From the NCBI RefSeq assembly GCF_004795035.1, contig NZ_SSBK01000006.1:1-64000 (forward strand): 64,000 bases of DNA, written 5' to 3'. The position numbers and the translations under genes are program-made. Under the pieces are notes generated by a model, which made no database searches, was not told where the DNA came from, and saw nothing but the letters and a program-made list of their open reading frames with translations. This document shows, piece by piece, positions 56,742-64,000 of this stretch. How positions within the stretch are numbered: the stretch's first letter is position 1; every line of letters starts with the position of its first letter. The stretch is from Streptomyces sp. A0958 (GTDB lineage: Bacteria > Actinomycetota > Actinomycetes > Streptomycetales > Streptomycetaceae).

Positions 56742-57542
56742 CTACTCGGTGACGGCGTTGCGGAAGCCGGTGTTCACCGCGGTCAGGCCGCCGTCCACGC
56801 ACAGCGAGGTGCCGGTGATCCAGGCCGCTTCGGACGAGGCGAGGAAGGCGACGGCGGAGGCGATGTCCTCCGGTTCGCCGACCCGGCCGAGCGGGTAGAG
56901 GGAGCTGACCCGGTCCAGCTCGGCTTCGCGGCCCGCCCAGGCGTCGGTACGGATCGTGCCGGGTACGACGATGTTGGCCCGCACGCCGCGCGGCCCGGCG
57001 TGGCCGGCGAGCGTCCGGGTGAGGCTCGCCAGGCCCGCCTTGGCGGCGCTGTAGGCGTGGTTGCCGAAGTCCTGCGTGCCGTTGACCGAGCCGATGGAGA
57101 CGATCGCGCCCCGCCCGGACGCGGCGAGGTGCGGCATCGCGGCGCGCGAGCATCGGTAGGCGCCGCCGAGCGTGATGTCCAGGTCGCGGTGCCAGGTCTC
57201 GTCCGGCTCGTCCTCGAAGAGCGTGCTGTCGACGGTGCAGGCGTAGGCGTTGTTGACCAGGACGTCGAGCCCGCCGAACGCCTCGACGGCGCGTGCGACG
57301 GCCGCCTCGACCGCTCCCCGGCCCGCCACGTCGCAGGCCAGCGCCTCGGCCGTGCCGCCGCTCTCCCGGATCTCGGCGGCCACGGCCTCGGCCCGGTCGC
57401 CTTCCAGGTCGGTGACGAGGACGCGGGCGCCCTCGGCGGCCAGCAGGCGGGCGGTGGCGGCGCCGATGCCCCGGCCCGCGCCGGTGATCAGGACGGCGTA
57501 TCCGTCGAAGCGCGCGCGGGCGGCGGGAGCGGCAGGAGTCAT
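56742..57542 (-). CDS. SDR-family oxidoreductase
   Basis: 266 aa classical SDR. Cofactor loop LITGAGRGIGAATARLLAAEG, NNAY (NNAG-type) motif, catalytic Ser in IVSIGSVNG, YSAAK with the catalytic Tyr and Lys, and VVPGTIRTD. Asp in VTDLEG suggests NAD(H) preference. The substrate is unknown. The ATG at 57542 overlaps the serine hydrolase stop by 4 bp (ATGA). The pair may act in one pathway, such as ester hydrolysis followed by oxidation, but this is inference. Confidence 0.92.
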   Translation of the reverse strand: MTPAAPAARARFDGYAVLITGAGRGIGAATARLLAAEGARVLVTDLEGDRAEAVAAEIRESGGTAEALACDVAGRGAVEAAVARAVEAFGGLDVLVNNAYACTVDSTLFEDEPDETWHRDLDITLGGAYRCSRAAMPHLAASGRGAIVSIGSVNGTQDFGNHAYSAAKAGLASLTRTLAGHAGPRGVRANIVVPGTIRTDAWAGREAELDRVSSLYPLGRVGEPEDIASAVAFLASSEAAWITGTSLCVDGGLTAVNTGFRNAVTE

Positions 57543-58720
57543 AGCGCCGACCGTACCGCGCGGACCAGGGCCTGGGACCTGGGGTCGGCGGTGACTCCCT
57601 TCTGGAGGCCGTTGGTCACGTAGCCGAAGGCGATGCCGGACTCGGGGTCGGCGAAGCCCAGCGAGCCGCCGCGGCCCGGGTGTCCGAAGGAGCCGGGGGC
57701 GAGGAGCGGGGCGGCGGGGCCGTGCAGCATGTAGCCGAGGCCGAAGCGGGTGGAGACGACGAGGACCTGGTCGGGGCCCGCCGACTCCTCGGTGCGGGCG
57801 AGGGTGAGGGTGGCGGGGGCGAACAGCCGGTGGCCGTCGACCGGGCCGATCATCGCCGCGTAGCAGCGGGCCAGGCCGCGGGCGGTGGCGATGCCGTTGG
57901 ACGCGGGGAGTTCGGCGGCCCGGTAGCCGGGGTCGTTCTCGTCGGGGAACGGGTCGATGGCGCCGAACGCCCGCCGGGTCAGCGACTCCGGGTCGCGGTA
58001 GGCGTCCACCACCGAGCGCTTGGGGCGCATCCGCAGGGCGCCGGTGTTCTCGTCGGCCGGCGGCTCGACCGGGCCGATCCGGCCGATGCGGTGGGCCTCG
58101 TCGTCCGGGATGCCGAACCAGAAGTCCAGGCCGAGCGGGCGGGCGATCTCCTCGGCGACCCAGCGGCCGACGGTCCGTCCGGTGACGCGCCGCACGAGTT
58201 CGCCGACGAGCCAGCTGTAGGTCTGCGCGTGGTAGCCGTGGGCGGTGCCGGGCTCCCAGGCGGGGCGCTGGGCGGCGACGGCCCGTGCCCCGCTCACCCC
58301 GTCGGCGGCCTCCTCGGGGGTCAGCGGCCGGTCCAGGGCGGGGACTCCGGCCCGGTGGGCGAGGAGGTGGCGGACGAGGACGCGTTCCTTGCCGTTCGCC
58401 TTGAATTCGGGCCAGTAGGTGGAGACCGGGGCGTGCAGGTCGATCTGGCCGCGCTGGTGCAGCAGCAGCGGTACGGCGGCGGCGATGCCCTTGCCGGCGG
58501 AGCGGACGACCTGGACGGTGTCGACGGCCCATGGTTCGGTGCCGTCGACGTCTCTGGTGCCGGCCCACAGGTCGACGACCTTGCGCCCGTGCCGGTACAC
58601 GGTGACCGCGGCACCGCGGTCACCCCGCTGCTCGAAGTTACGGACGAAGGCGTCCCGGACCGCTTCGAATCCGGGCGCCGCCGTACCCCGTACGTCCACC
58701 CCTGCTCCGCTCCCGCTCAT
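57539..58720 (-). CDS. Serine hydrolase, class C beta-lactamase fold (EstB-like esterase)
   Basis: 393 aa. SxxK motif in VVRSAGKGIAAAVPL (Ser-Ala-Gly-Lys), the Tyr motif in YHAQTYSWLVGELVRRVTG, and the third element GHPGRGGSLGFADPESG in place of KTG. These mark cytosolic esterases related to class C beta-lactamases rather than true lactamases. No signal peptide is seen. ATG 58720 (MSGSGAGVDVRG) is used; a GTG five codons upstream is an alternative. Coupled to the SDR gene. Confidence 0.9.
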   Translation of the reverse strand: MSGSGAGVDVRGTAAPGFEAVRDAFVRNFEQRGDRGAAVTVYRHGRKVVDLWAGTRDVDGTEPWAVDTVQVVRSAGKGIAAAVPLLLHQRGQIDLHAPVSTYWPEFKANGKERVLVRHLLAHRAGVPALDRPLTPEEAADGVSGARAVAAQRPAWEPGTAHGYHAQTYSWLVGELVRRVTGRTVGRWVAEEIARPLGLDFWFGIPDDEAHRIGRIGPVEPPADENTGALRMRPKRSVVDAYRDPESLTRRAFGAIDPFPDENDPGYRAAELPASNGIATARGLARCYAAMIGPVDGHRLFAPATLTLARTEESAGPDQVLVVSTRFGLGYMLHGPAAPLLAPGSFGHPGRGGSLGFADPESGIAFGYVTNGLQKGVTADPRSQALVRAVRSAL

Positions 58721-58855
58721 CCCCCCATGGTGCACGCCGCCGCAGGTGGAAGGTGGGCCGGGTCACCGCAAGTTCACCGTCACGGAACAAATGGCACGAG
58801 CGGTCCGTACGTCGTCGCGGAGCCCGGACCGCCCCCGAGCGAGCCTGCCCGGACC

Positions 58856-59629
58856 TCACTGCGTCCGGACCGTCACCGAGCGCGGGTCGAAGCCGAAGGG
58901 GAGTTCCAGGCGGTGGGCGCGCATCAGGGCCTCGTCGCACAGCAGGTCCTGGGTGCGGTCGTCGGCGGCGATGACCCCGTCGCTGAGGATGACCGCGCGC
59001 CCGCACAGCTCCAGCGCGTACGGCAGGTCGTGCGTGACCATCAGGACGGTGACGTCCAAAGCGCGCAGGATGTCGGCGAGTTCGCGGCGGGAGGCCGGGT
59101 CCAGGTTGGAGGAGGGTTCGTCCAGGACGAGGATCTCCGGCCGCATGGCGAGGACGGTGGCGACGGCGACGCGGCGGCGCTGGCCGAAGGAGAGGTGGTG
59201 CGGCGGCCGGTCCGCGTACTCCTCCATGCCGACCTGTTTCAGCGCTTCCATGACCCGCTCCTCCAGCTCGGCGCCGCGCAGCCCGCCGGCGGCGGGGCCG
59301 AAGGCGACGTCCTCGCGGACGGTGGGCATGAAGAGCTGGTCGTCGGGGTCCTGGAAGACGATGCCGACGCGGCGGCGGATCTCGGCCATGTCGCGCTTGC
59401 CGACCGGCATCCCGGCGACGCGCACCGAGCCGGCGCCCGCCTCCAGGATGCCGTTGAGGTGGAGGACCAGGGTGGTCTTGCCGGCGCCGTTCGGGCCGAG
59501 CAGCGCGACGCGCTCGCCGCGCTCTACGGTCAGGTCGACGCCGAAGAGCGCCTGGTGTCCGTCGGGGTAGGCGTAGGCGAGGCCGCTGACCTCCAGGGAG
59601 GGCGGTACGGGGGCGGGGTCGGAGCTCAT
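58856..59629 (-). CDS. ECF metal transporter ATP-binding protein (CbiO/NikO type)
   Basis: 257 aa. Walker A GPNGAGKTTL, Q-loop IVFQDPDDQLFMPTV (the QDPDDQLF form typical of CbiO), signature HLSFGQRRRVAVATVLAM, Walker B ILVLDEPSSNLD, H-loop VLMVTHDLPYALEL. The start ATG at 59629 overlaps the T-component stop by 4 bp, which decides it over an ATG 3 codons upstream. It is last in the cbiM-cbiQ-cbiO operon, powering metal uptake. Confidence 0.95.
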   Translation of the reverse strand: MSSDPAPVPPSLEVSGLAYAYPDGHQALFGVDLTVERGERVALLGPNGAGKTTLVLHLNGILEAGAGSVRVAGMPVGKRDMAEIRRRVGIVFQDPDDQLFMPTVREDVAFGPAAGGLRGAELEERVMEALKQVGMEEYADRPPHHLSFGQRRRVAVATVLAMRPEILVLDEPSSNLDPASRRELADILRALDVTVLMVTHDLPYALELCGRAVILSDGVIAADDRTQDLLCDEALMRAHRLELPFGFDPRSVTVRTQ

Positions 59630-60387
59630 ACGGTCCATCCCACCAGACACACGGCCAGGGCGAGCAGGGGGAGGGCCGAGGCGTACGCCCACTGGGTGCG
59701 CGAGGCGGTCACCTCGTCGATGACCGGCATGGAGCCGGTGTAGCCCCGGCTGACCATGGCGAGGTGGACGCGTTCGCCGCGCTCGTAGGAGCGGATGAAC
59801 AGGGCGCCCGCCGATTTGGCGAGGACGCCCCACTGCCGTACGCCGCGCGCCTCGAAGCCGCGCGAGCGGCGGGCGATGGACATGCGACGCATCTCGTCGG
59901 TGATCACATCGCCGTAGCGGATCATGAACGAGGCGATCTGGACGAGCAGCGGCGGCAGTTTGAGGCGCTGGAGGCCGAGCAGCAGGGAGCGCAGTTCGGT
60001 GGTGGAGGCCAGGAGCACGGAGGCGGCGACGCCGAGGGTGCCCTTGGCCAGCACGTTCCAGGCGCCCCAGAGGCCGGGGACGCTGACGGAGAGCCCGAGG
60101 ACGTGGGTCTGCTCGCCGGGCACGACGAACGGCATGAGCACGGCGAACGCGACGAACGGCACCTCGATGAGCAGCCGTTTCAGCAGGAAGCCGGCCGGGA
60201 TGCGGGCGAGCGCGGTGACGCCCGCGATGAGCAGCGCGTAGAGCCCGAAGGCCCAGACGGCCTCGCGCGGGGTGGAGACGACGACCACGACGAAACAGAA
60301 GACGGCGGCGAGCTTGCAGTGCGGCGGCAGGTCGTGGACCGGTGAGTGCCCGTGCCGGTAGAGCTTGTGCGCGTGGCCGGCGCCCAT
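59626..60387 (-). CDS. cbiQ: ECF transporter T component (CbiQ/NikQ)
   Basis: 253 aa membrane protein with about five hydrophobic segments and the two coupling motifs of T components, RRSRGFE (here SIARRSRGFEARGVRQWG) and a second Arg-Gly motif (LAMVSRGYTGSMP). N-terminal RHGHSPVHDLPPHCKLAAVF is typical of CbiQ. The ATG at 60387 shares one base with the M-component stop. Named by fold; nickel rather than cobalt is suggested by the Nur-like box at the operon head. Confidence 0.93.
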   Translation of the reverse strand: MGAGHAHKLYRHGHSPVHDLPPHCKLAAVFCFVVVVVSTPREAVWAFGLYALLIAGVTALARIPAGFLLKRLLIEVPFVAFAVLMPFVVPGEQTHVLGLSVSVPGLWGAWNVLAKGTLGVAASVLLASTTELRSLLLGLQRLKLPPLLVQIASFMIRYGDVITDEMRRMSIARRSRGFEARGVRQWGVLAKSAGALFIRSYERGERVHLAMVSRGYTGSMPVIDEVTASRTQWAYASALPLLALAVCLVGWTV

Positions 60388-61466
60388 CAGACCCTCTCGT
60401 CGGTACGGGTGCCGGCCTCGGCGTCGTCCTTCGTACGGCGGCGGCGGGAGACGACGTAGAAGGCGCCGCTGCCCGCGACGAGGGTGGCGCCCACGCCGAT
60501 CACGCCGGCCAGTCCGCCGGAGAGCCGGGTGTTGGAGACGTCCTTGACGCCGTAGTCGGCGAGCGGGGAGTCCTTGGCGGCGTGCTCCTTGGCCTCCTTG
60601 TCGATGCCCTGGTCGGTGGCGACCTTCTCCAGGCCGTCCGGGTTGGCGGAGGCGTAGAAGGAGACGAAGCCGGCCAGCACGAGGGCGGTGACCAGGCCGG
60701 TGGCCCACAGGCCGCGGGTCGGCCGGTGGGTGGCGGCGGCGACGGGCTCGCGCTCGGGCGCGGGGGCGGGGGCGGGGGCGTCGACCAGTTCGCCGTCGAC
60801 GCGGAGCTTGAGCGGGGCGGCGAGGCCGCGGGCGCCGTGGACCAGGTCGGGGCGGACGGCGAGGACGGCGCCGACGGTGAGCGCGGTGATCACGGCCTCG
60901 CCGATGCCGATGAGGACGTGGACGCCGACCATGGCGGTGAAGACCTTGCCGATCGGGATGTCGGCCGTGCCGCCGATCCAGTACATCAGCGTGAAGGCGC
61001 AGGCGGCGGCCGGTACGGAGACCAGCGCGGCGACGAACGAGGCGGCGGTCATGGAGCGGCGGGTGCGCGGCAGCACGCCGACCAGGCCGCGGAAGAGGGC
61101 GTACGCGACGACGGTGGTCACGATGCCCATGTCCAGGACGTTGACCCCGAGCGCGGTGAGCCCGCCGTCGGCGAAGAGGATGCCCTGCATCAGCAGGACG
61201 ACGGATATGCAGAGCACGCCGGTGTAGGGCCCGACGAGTATCGCGGCCAGCGCCCCGCCGAGCAGATGGCCGCTGGTGCCGGCCGCGACGGGGAAGTTCA
61301 GCATCTGTACGGCGAAGATGAAGGCGGCGACGAGCCCGGCCAGCGGCGCGGTGCGCTCGTCGAGTTCGCGGCGGGCCCCCTTCAGGCTGACGGCCACGGC
61401 ACCGGCGGCGACGACGCCCGCCACGGCGGAGACAGGTGGGTTGATGAATCCGTCGGGTACATGCAT
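60387..61466 (-). CDS. ECF transporter substrate-binding subunit, CbiM-CbiN (NikMN) fusion
   Basis: 359 aa. It starts with the metal-binding MHVPDGFI signature (His2 with the N-terminal amine), which requires this exact start at 61466. The CbiM part spans ~1-215 with six to seven membrane segments and HLLGGALAAILVGPYTGVL. The C-terminal part (~250-345: GLVTALVLAGFVSFYASANPDGLEKVATD) is a CbiN-like PDGLE domain, fused via an Ala/Pro linker. It transports Ni2+ or Co2+. No cobalamin riboswitch is visible upstream; instead a Nur-like palindrome overlaps the promoter, pointing to nickel. Confidence 0.93.
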   Translation of the reverse strand: MHVPDGFINPPVSAVAGVVAAGAVAVSLKGARRELDERTAPLAGLVAAFIFAVQMLNFPVAAGTSGHLLGGALAAILVGPYTGVLCISVVLLMQGILFADGGLTALGVNVLDMGIVTTVVAYALFRGLVGVLPRTRRSMTAASFVAALVSVPAAACAFTLMYWIGGTADIPIGKVFTAMVGVHVLIGIGEAVITALTVGAVLAVRPDLVHGARGLAAPLKLRVDGELVDAPAPAPAPEREPVAAATHRPTRGLWATGLVTALVLAGFVSFYASANPDGLEKVATDQGIDKEAKEHAAKDSPLADYGVKDVSNTRLSGGLAGVIGVGATLVAGSGAFYVVSRRRRTKDDAEAGTRTDERV

Positions 61467-61546
61467 GGGGGAGGCTCCGCTTCCTGCGTTCCTGCGTTGC
61501 TGCGCCGGGTGCGCGGGGTCATGAACCTCTCAATGATAGGGCCTTG

Positions 61547-61563
61547 TTGCGAAGCGTTCGCAA
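61547..61563. promoter_or_regulatory. Nur-like box (nickel-responsive repressor site) upstream of the ECF transporter operon
   Basis: TTGCGA-AGCGT-TCGCAA, a perfect 6-5-6 inverted repeat matching the Streptomyces Nur consensus TTGCAA-N5-TTGCAA at the TTGC/GCAA positions. On the leftward strand it lies just before TATCAT (61533-61538, -10-like), so it overlaps the -35 region, where repression would act. Confidence 0.75.
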
Positions 61564-61637
61564 GAGCGCGTCAGTCACAACTACACAGGGCCCCCATAGT
61601 GCCCTTTACGTAAAATATGGGACATTAGAGGACAAAG

Positions 61638-62018
61638 ATGTACACACAGGAGGAGAGCCGGCCCATGTCCCCCGTGATCCATGAACATGCCCGAGCCCGG
61701 CTCGTCACCGACGCCCGCGACCTGCCCGTCGTACCGGTCGAGCTGCGGTACGACGGCGCCGACACCCCCGCCACCGTCCGCGTCGCCTTCCCCGGCGGCA
61801 CGGAGTGGGCCATCGAGCGCGAGCTGCTGGAGCGCGGGCTGCGCTATCCCGTCGAGCAGGACGGCCTGCGGATCTGGCCGTGCGGCCGGGTGCAGCTGGT
61901 CGTGGAGCGGCACGGCGCGGCCGGCGTCGACGTGGTGCAGTTCGACAGCGCCCCGATGGTCCGCTTCATACGGCGTACGCACCGCGAGGTCACGACGCCC
62001 GAGACCGCCCGCGCCTGA
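61638..62018 (+). CDS. SsgA-like sporulation/cell-division regulator (SALP family)
   Basis: 126 aa. Matches the small SsgA/SsgB family: VELRYDGADTPATVRVAFPG corresponds to LRYDTADPYAVHATF, WAIERELLERGL to WVFARDLLAEGL, and RIWPCGRVQLVVERHG to the VWPSR... strand. SALPs guide septum placement, peptidoglycan remodelling and autolytic spore separation, and occur only in morphologically complex actinomycetes. The ATG at 61638 follows AGAGGA. Position after the pmt/PBP region recalls ssgE of S. coelicolor; this orthology is from memory. Divergent from the ECF operon; a strong terminator follows. Confidence 0.82.
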   Translation: MYTQEESRPMSPVIHEHARARLVTDARDLPVVPVELRYDGADTPATVRVAFPGGTEWAIERELLERGLRYPVEQDGLRIWPCGRVQLVVERHGAAGVDVVQFDSAPMVRFIRRTHREVTTPETARA

Positions 62019-62028
62019 GCGCGGACAT

Positions 62029-62068
62029 GACGAGAGCCCCCGTGCTCGCGTGCACGGGGGCTCTCGTC
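62029..62068. terminator. Strong hairpin terminator after the SsgA-like gene
   Basis: Perfect 17-bp stem (GACGAGAGCCCCCGTGC and its complement) with a 6-nt loop, 11 bp after the stop. It can also act on the convergent MMPL transcript. Confidence 0.88.
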
Positions 62069-62104
62069 GCCCCGGCCCCCCGTCCCCACAGGTAACCCGG
62101 GCTC

Positions 62105-62137
62105 CCGGGGCCGCGCACAGCTCAGACGCGGCCCCGG
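62105..62137. terminator. Second hairpin between the SsgA-like gene and the MMPL gene
   Basis: Perfect 11-bp stem (CCGGGGCCGCG and its complement) with an 11-nt loop; a weaker third hairpin follows around 62160-62195. It is probably the MMPL terminator array. Confidence 0.65.
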
Positions 62138-62200
62138 AGTTCAGCGGCTCCCGATTCCCGGGCCCCCGCTCGTGTGCGAGGGCCCCGGAGTCGGTGGACC

Positions 62201-64000
62201 TCAGACGCGGACCAGCTCGCGCTCGCCCCCGGCGTCCGGGCCGGCGTCGCCGGACGAGGGCTCGTCCAGCTCCTTGCGCAGCCCCTCGCCCTCGACGTCC
62301 ACGTTGGGCAGCACCCGGTCCAGCCAGCTCGGCAGCCACCAGGCGCGCTTGCCGAGCAGCGCCAGGACGGCGGGCACGATGGCCATGCGGACGACGAACG
62401 CGTCGAAGAAGACGGCGATGGCCAGCGAGAAGCCGATCATCTTGATCATCGATTCGCTGGAGCCGATGAATCCGGAGAAGACCGCCATCATGATCACGGC
62501 CGCGGCCGTGACGACCCGGGCCCCGTGCTTGAAGCCGGTGACGATGGCCTGGCCGGGCTTCTCGCCGTGGACGTAGGCCTCACGCATCCGGGTGACGAGG
62601 AAGACCTCGTAGTCCATCGCCAGGCCGAAGACCACGCCCACCATGAAGATCGGCATCATCGACATGATCGGACCGGTCTGCTCGACCCCGAAGAGCGAGG
62701 CGAGCCAGCCCCACTGGAAGACCGCGACGACCGCGCCCAGGGCCGCGACGACCGAGAGCAGGAAGCCGAGCGCCGCCTTGAGCGGCACCAGGATGGACCG
62801 GAAGACGACCATCAGCAGCAGGAAGGCGAGGCCGACGACGAGCGCCAGGTAGGGCAGCAGCGCGTCGTTCATCTTCTGCGAGAAGTCGATGTTCATCGCG
62901 GTGGAGCCGGTGACGAGCACCTCGGCGCCGGTGTCGGACTTGATGTCCTTGCCCGCGTCGCGGATCGCGTGGACCACGTTCTCCGTCTCGACGGAGCTCG
63001 GCCGGTCCTTCGGGACGACGGTGATCATCGCCGCGTCGCCGGCCTTGTTGAAGATGGCCGGGGTGACGGCGACGACGCCCTTCATGTCGGCGATCCTGTC
63101 GCCGACCTGCTTGGCCGCGGTCTTGCCGTCGGAGCTGTCCGCCGTGTCCACGACGACCAGCAGCGGGCCGTTGAAGCCGGGGCCGAAGCCGTCGGAGAGC
63201 AGGTCGTAGGCGCGGCGCTGGGTGGTGCTGGTGGGCTGGGAGCCGTCGTCCGGCAGGCCCATCTCCAGCGAGGCGGCCGGTACGGCGATGGCGCCGAGGC
63301 CCAGGACGCCGACGAGCAGCACCCACACCGGCTTGCGCAGCACGAACCGGGCCCAGCGGGTGCCCATGTTCGGCTTCGCGTCGGGACTGTTCTCCGCCTC
63401 GGCGGCCTTGCGCGCCTTGCGGCCCAGGACCCGCTTGCCCGCGAAGCCCAGCAGGGCCGGGACGAGGGTCAGCGCGATGAGGACGGCGATGGCGACCGTG
63501 CCGGCCGCGGCGAAGCCCATCTTGGACAGCATCGGGATGTTGACGACGGCCAGGCCGACCAGGGCGATGACCACGGTGAGCCCGGCGAAGACGACCGCGG
63601 ACCCGGCCGTGCCGACCGCCCGGCCCGCCGCCTCCTCGCGTTCCCGGCCCTCGGCCAGTTCGGCGCGGTAGCGGGAGACGATGAACAGCGCGTAGTCGAT
63701 GCCGACCGCGAGGCCGATCATCATCGCGAGCGTGGAGGTGGTGCTGCCCAGGTCGAGCACGTTGGCCAGCGCGGTGATCGTGGAGACGCCGATACCGACG
63801 CCGATCAGGGCGGTGAGCAGCGGCAGCCCGGCCGCGATGAGCGAGCCGAAGGTGACGACGAGCACGACGGCGGCGATGGCCACGCCGATGATCTCGGTGG
63901 CGCCGGTCTCCGGCATCGCCTGGAGCGCGTCACCGCCGATCTCCACGGTCATCCCGCTCTTCTGCGCCGCCTCGCCCGCGTCCTCCAGGGCGTCGCGGGT
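62201..64000 (-). CDS. MMPL-family RND transporter (partial, N-terminus beyond window)
   Basis: 599 aa of the C-terminal part are visible; the gene enters from the right edge. Two RND membrane blocks are seen: IIGVAIAAVVLVVTFGSLIA ... MMIGLAVGIDYALFIVSRYR (with the proton-relay GxxxDY) and, later, YLALVVGLAFLLLMVVFRSI ... GVVFGLAMDYEVFLVTRMRE. An external loop (~residues 240-360 of the visible part) lies between. The D-Y pairs needed for proton coupling are present in both halves. MMPL proteins export lipids, siderophores or antibiotics; the substrate is unknown. Ends ELVRV at 62201. It is convergent with the SsgA-like gene. Confidence 0.93.
   Translation of the reverse strand, partial: TRDALEDAGEAAQKSGMTVEIGGDALQAMPETGATEIIGVAIAAVVLVVTFGSLIAAGLPLLTALIGVGIGVSTITALANVLDLGSTTSTLAMMIGLAVGIDYALFIVSRYRAELAEGREREEAAGRAVGTAGSAVVFAGLTVVIALVGLAVVNIPMLSKMGFAAAGTVAIAVLIALTLVPALLGFAGKRVLGRKARKAAEAENSPDAKPNMGTRWARFVLRKPVWVLLVGVLGLGAIAVPAASLEMGLPDDGSQPTSTTQRRAYDLLSDGFGPGFNGPLLVVVDTADSSDGKTAAKQVGDRIADMKGVVAVTPAIFNKAGDAAMITVVPKDRPSSVETENVVHAIRDAGKDIKSDTGAEVLVTGSTAMNIDFSQKMNDALLPYLALVVGLAFLLLMVVFRSILVPLKAALGFLLSVVAALGAVVAVFQWGWLASLFGVEQTGPIMSMMPIFMVGVVFGLAMDYEVFLVTRMREAYVHGEKPGQAIVTGFKHGARVVTAAAVIMMAVFSGFIGSSESMIKMIGFSLAIAVFFDAFVVRMAIVPAVLALLGKRAWWLPSWLDRVLPNVDVEGEGLRKELDEPSSGDAGPDAGGERELVRV

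Noticed and set aside
61467..61637. Cobalamin riboswitch ahead of the ECF transporter
   Set aside because: No B12-box or adenosylcobalamin core could be recognised on the coding strand; the spacer is also short. A Nur-like box fits better.

Overview
The window is a piece of a Streptomyces chromosome. The evidence is very high G+C with near-saturated G/C at third codon positions, frequent GTG starts, ATGA/GTGA start-stop overlaps inside operons, and actinomycete marker genes in a core-chromosome order (glmU-prs-rplY-pth-ppc, tam/tamR, galTEK, ABC-F, ispE-rsmA, tatD, rsmI, pmt, a penicillin-binding protein, an SsgA-like sporulation protein). There is no rRNA, CRISPR array, transposase or phage gene. 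One tRNA (Gln, UUG) is present.

Region by region: 1-3.7 kb is a polymorphic-toxin-like neighbourhood: a proline-rich protein with a YrhB/Imm35-like head (cut by the window edge), a SMI1/KNR4 (SUKH) protein, and, divergently, a YwqJ-type deaminase with a SUKH-3 partner. 3.7-5.4 kb holds direct and minisatellite repeats and an orphan histidine kinase. 5.6-10.3 kb is housekeeping (tRNA-Gln, glmU, prs, rplY, pth). 10.3-17 kb carries ppc, a fatty-acid desaturase with its TetR regulator, and a secreted FG-GAP protein. 17-19.5 kb has trans-aconitate methyltransferase, TamR and an orphan LuxR-type regulator. 20-25.4 kb is the Leloir operon galTEK, divergent from a sodium:solute symporter, so uptake and catabolism of galactose probably share one control region. 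25.4-32.2 kb contains a response regulator with a degenerate receiver and three tandem paralogues of a membrane-anchored beta-propeller protein. 32-39.7 kb is ABC-F, a lipoprotein, ispE-rsmA, a 412-bp inverted-repeat element where rpfB would be expected, tatD, and rsmI. 39.7-43.6 kb has protein O-mannosyltransferase and a penicillin-binding protein. 43.6-49.3 kb has an oxidoreductase/EamA pair with a LysR regulator, then a secreted DUF1996 protein and a secreted glycoside hydrolase with a CBM32-like domain that share one palindromic operator. 49.5-58.7 kb is a leftward run: an ABC exporter with a two-component system, an ECF sigma factor with a CU044_5270-type membrane partner, and an SDR with a serine hydrolase. 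58.9-62 kb is an ECF metal transporter with a Nur-like box, divergent from the SsgA-like gene. The window ends inside an MMPL transporter.

The most interesting material is regulatory and architectural: perfect palindromic operators, several with a clear candidate regulator, two atypical orphan LuxR regulators, the toxin/immunity-like cluster, the triplicated propeller proteins, and the palindromic repeat in place of rpfB. Comparisons with other genomes are from memory; no search was run.
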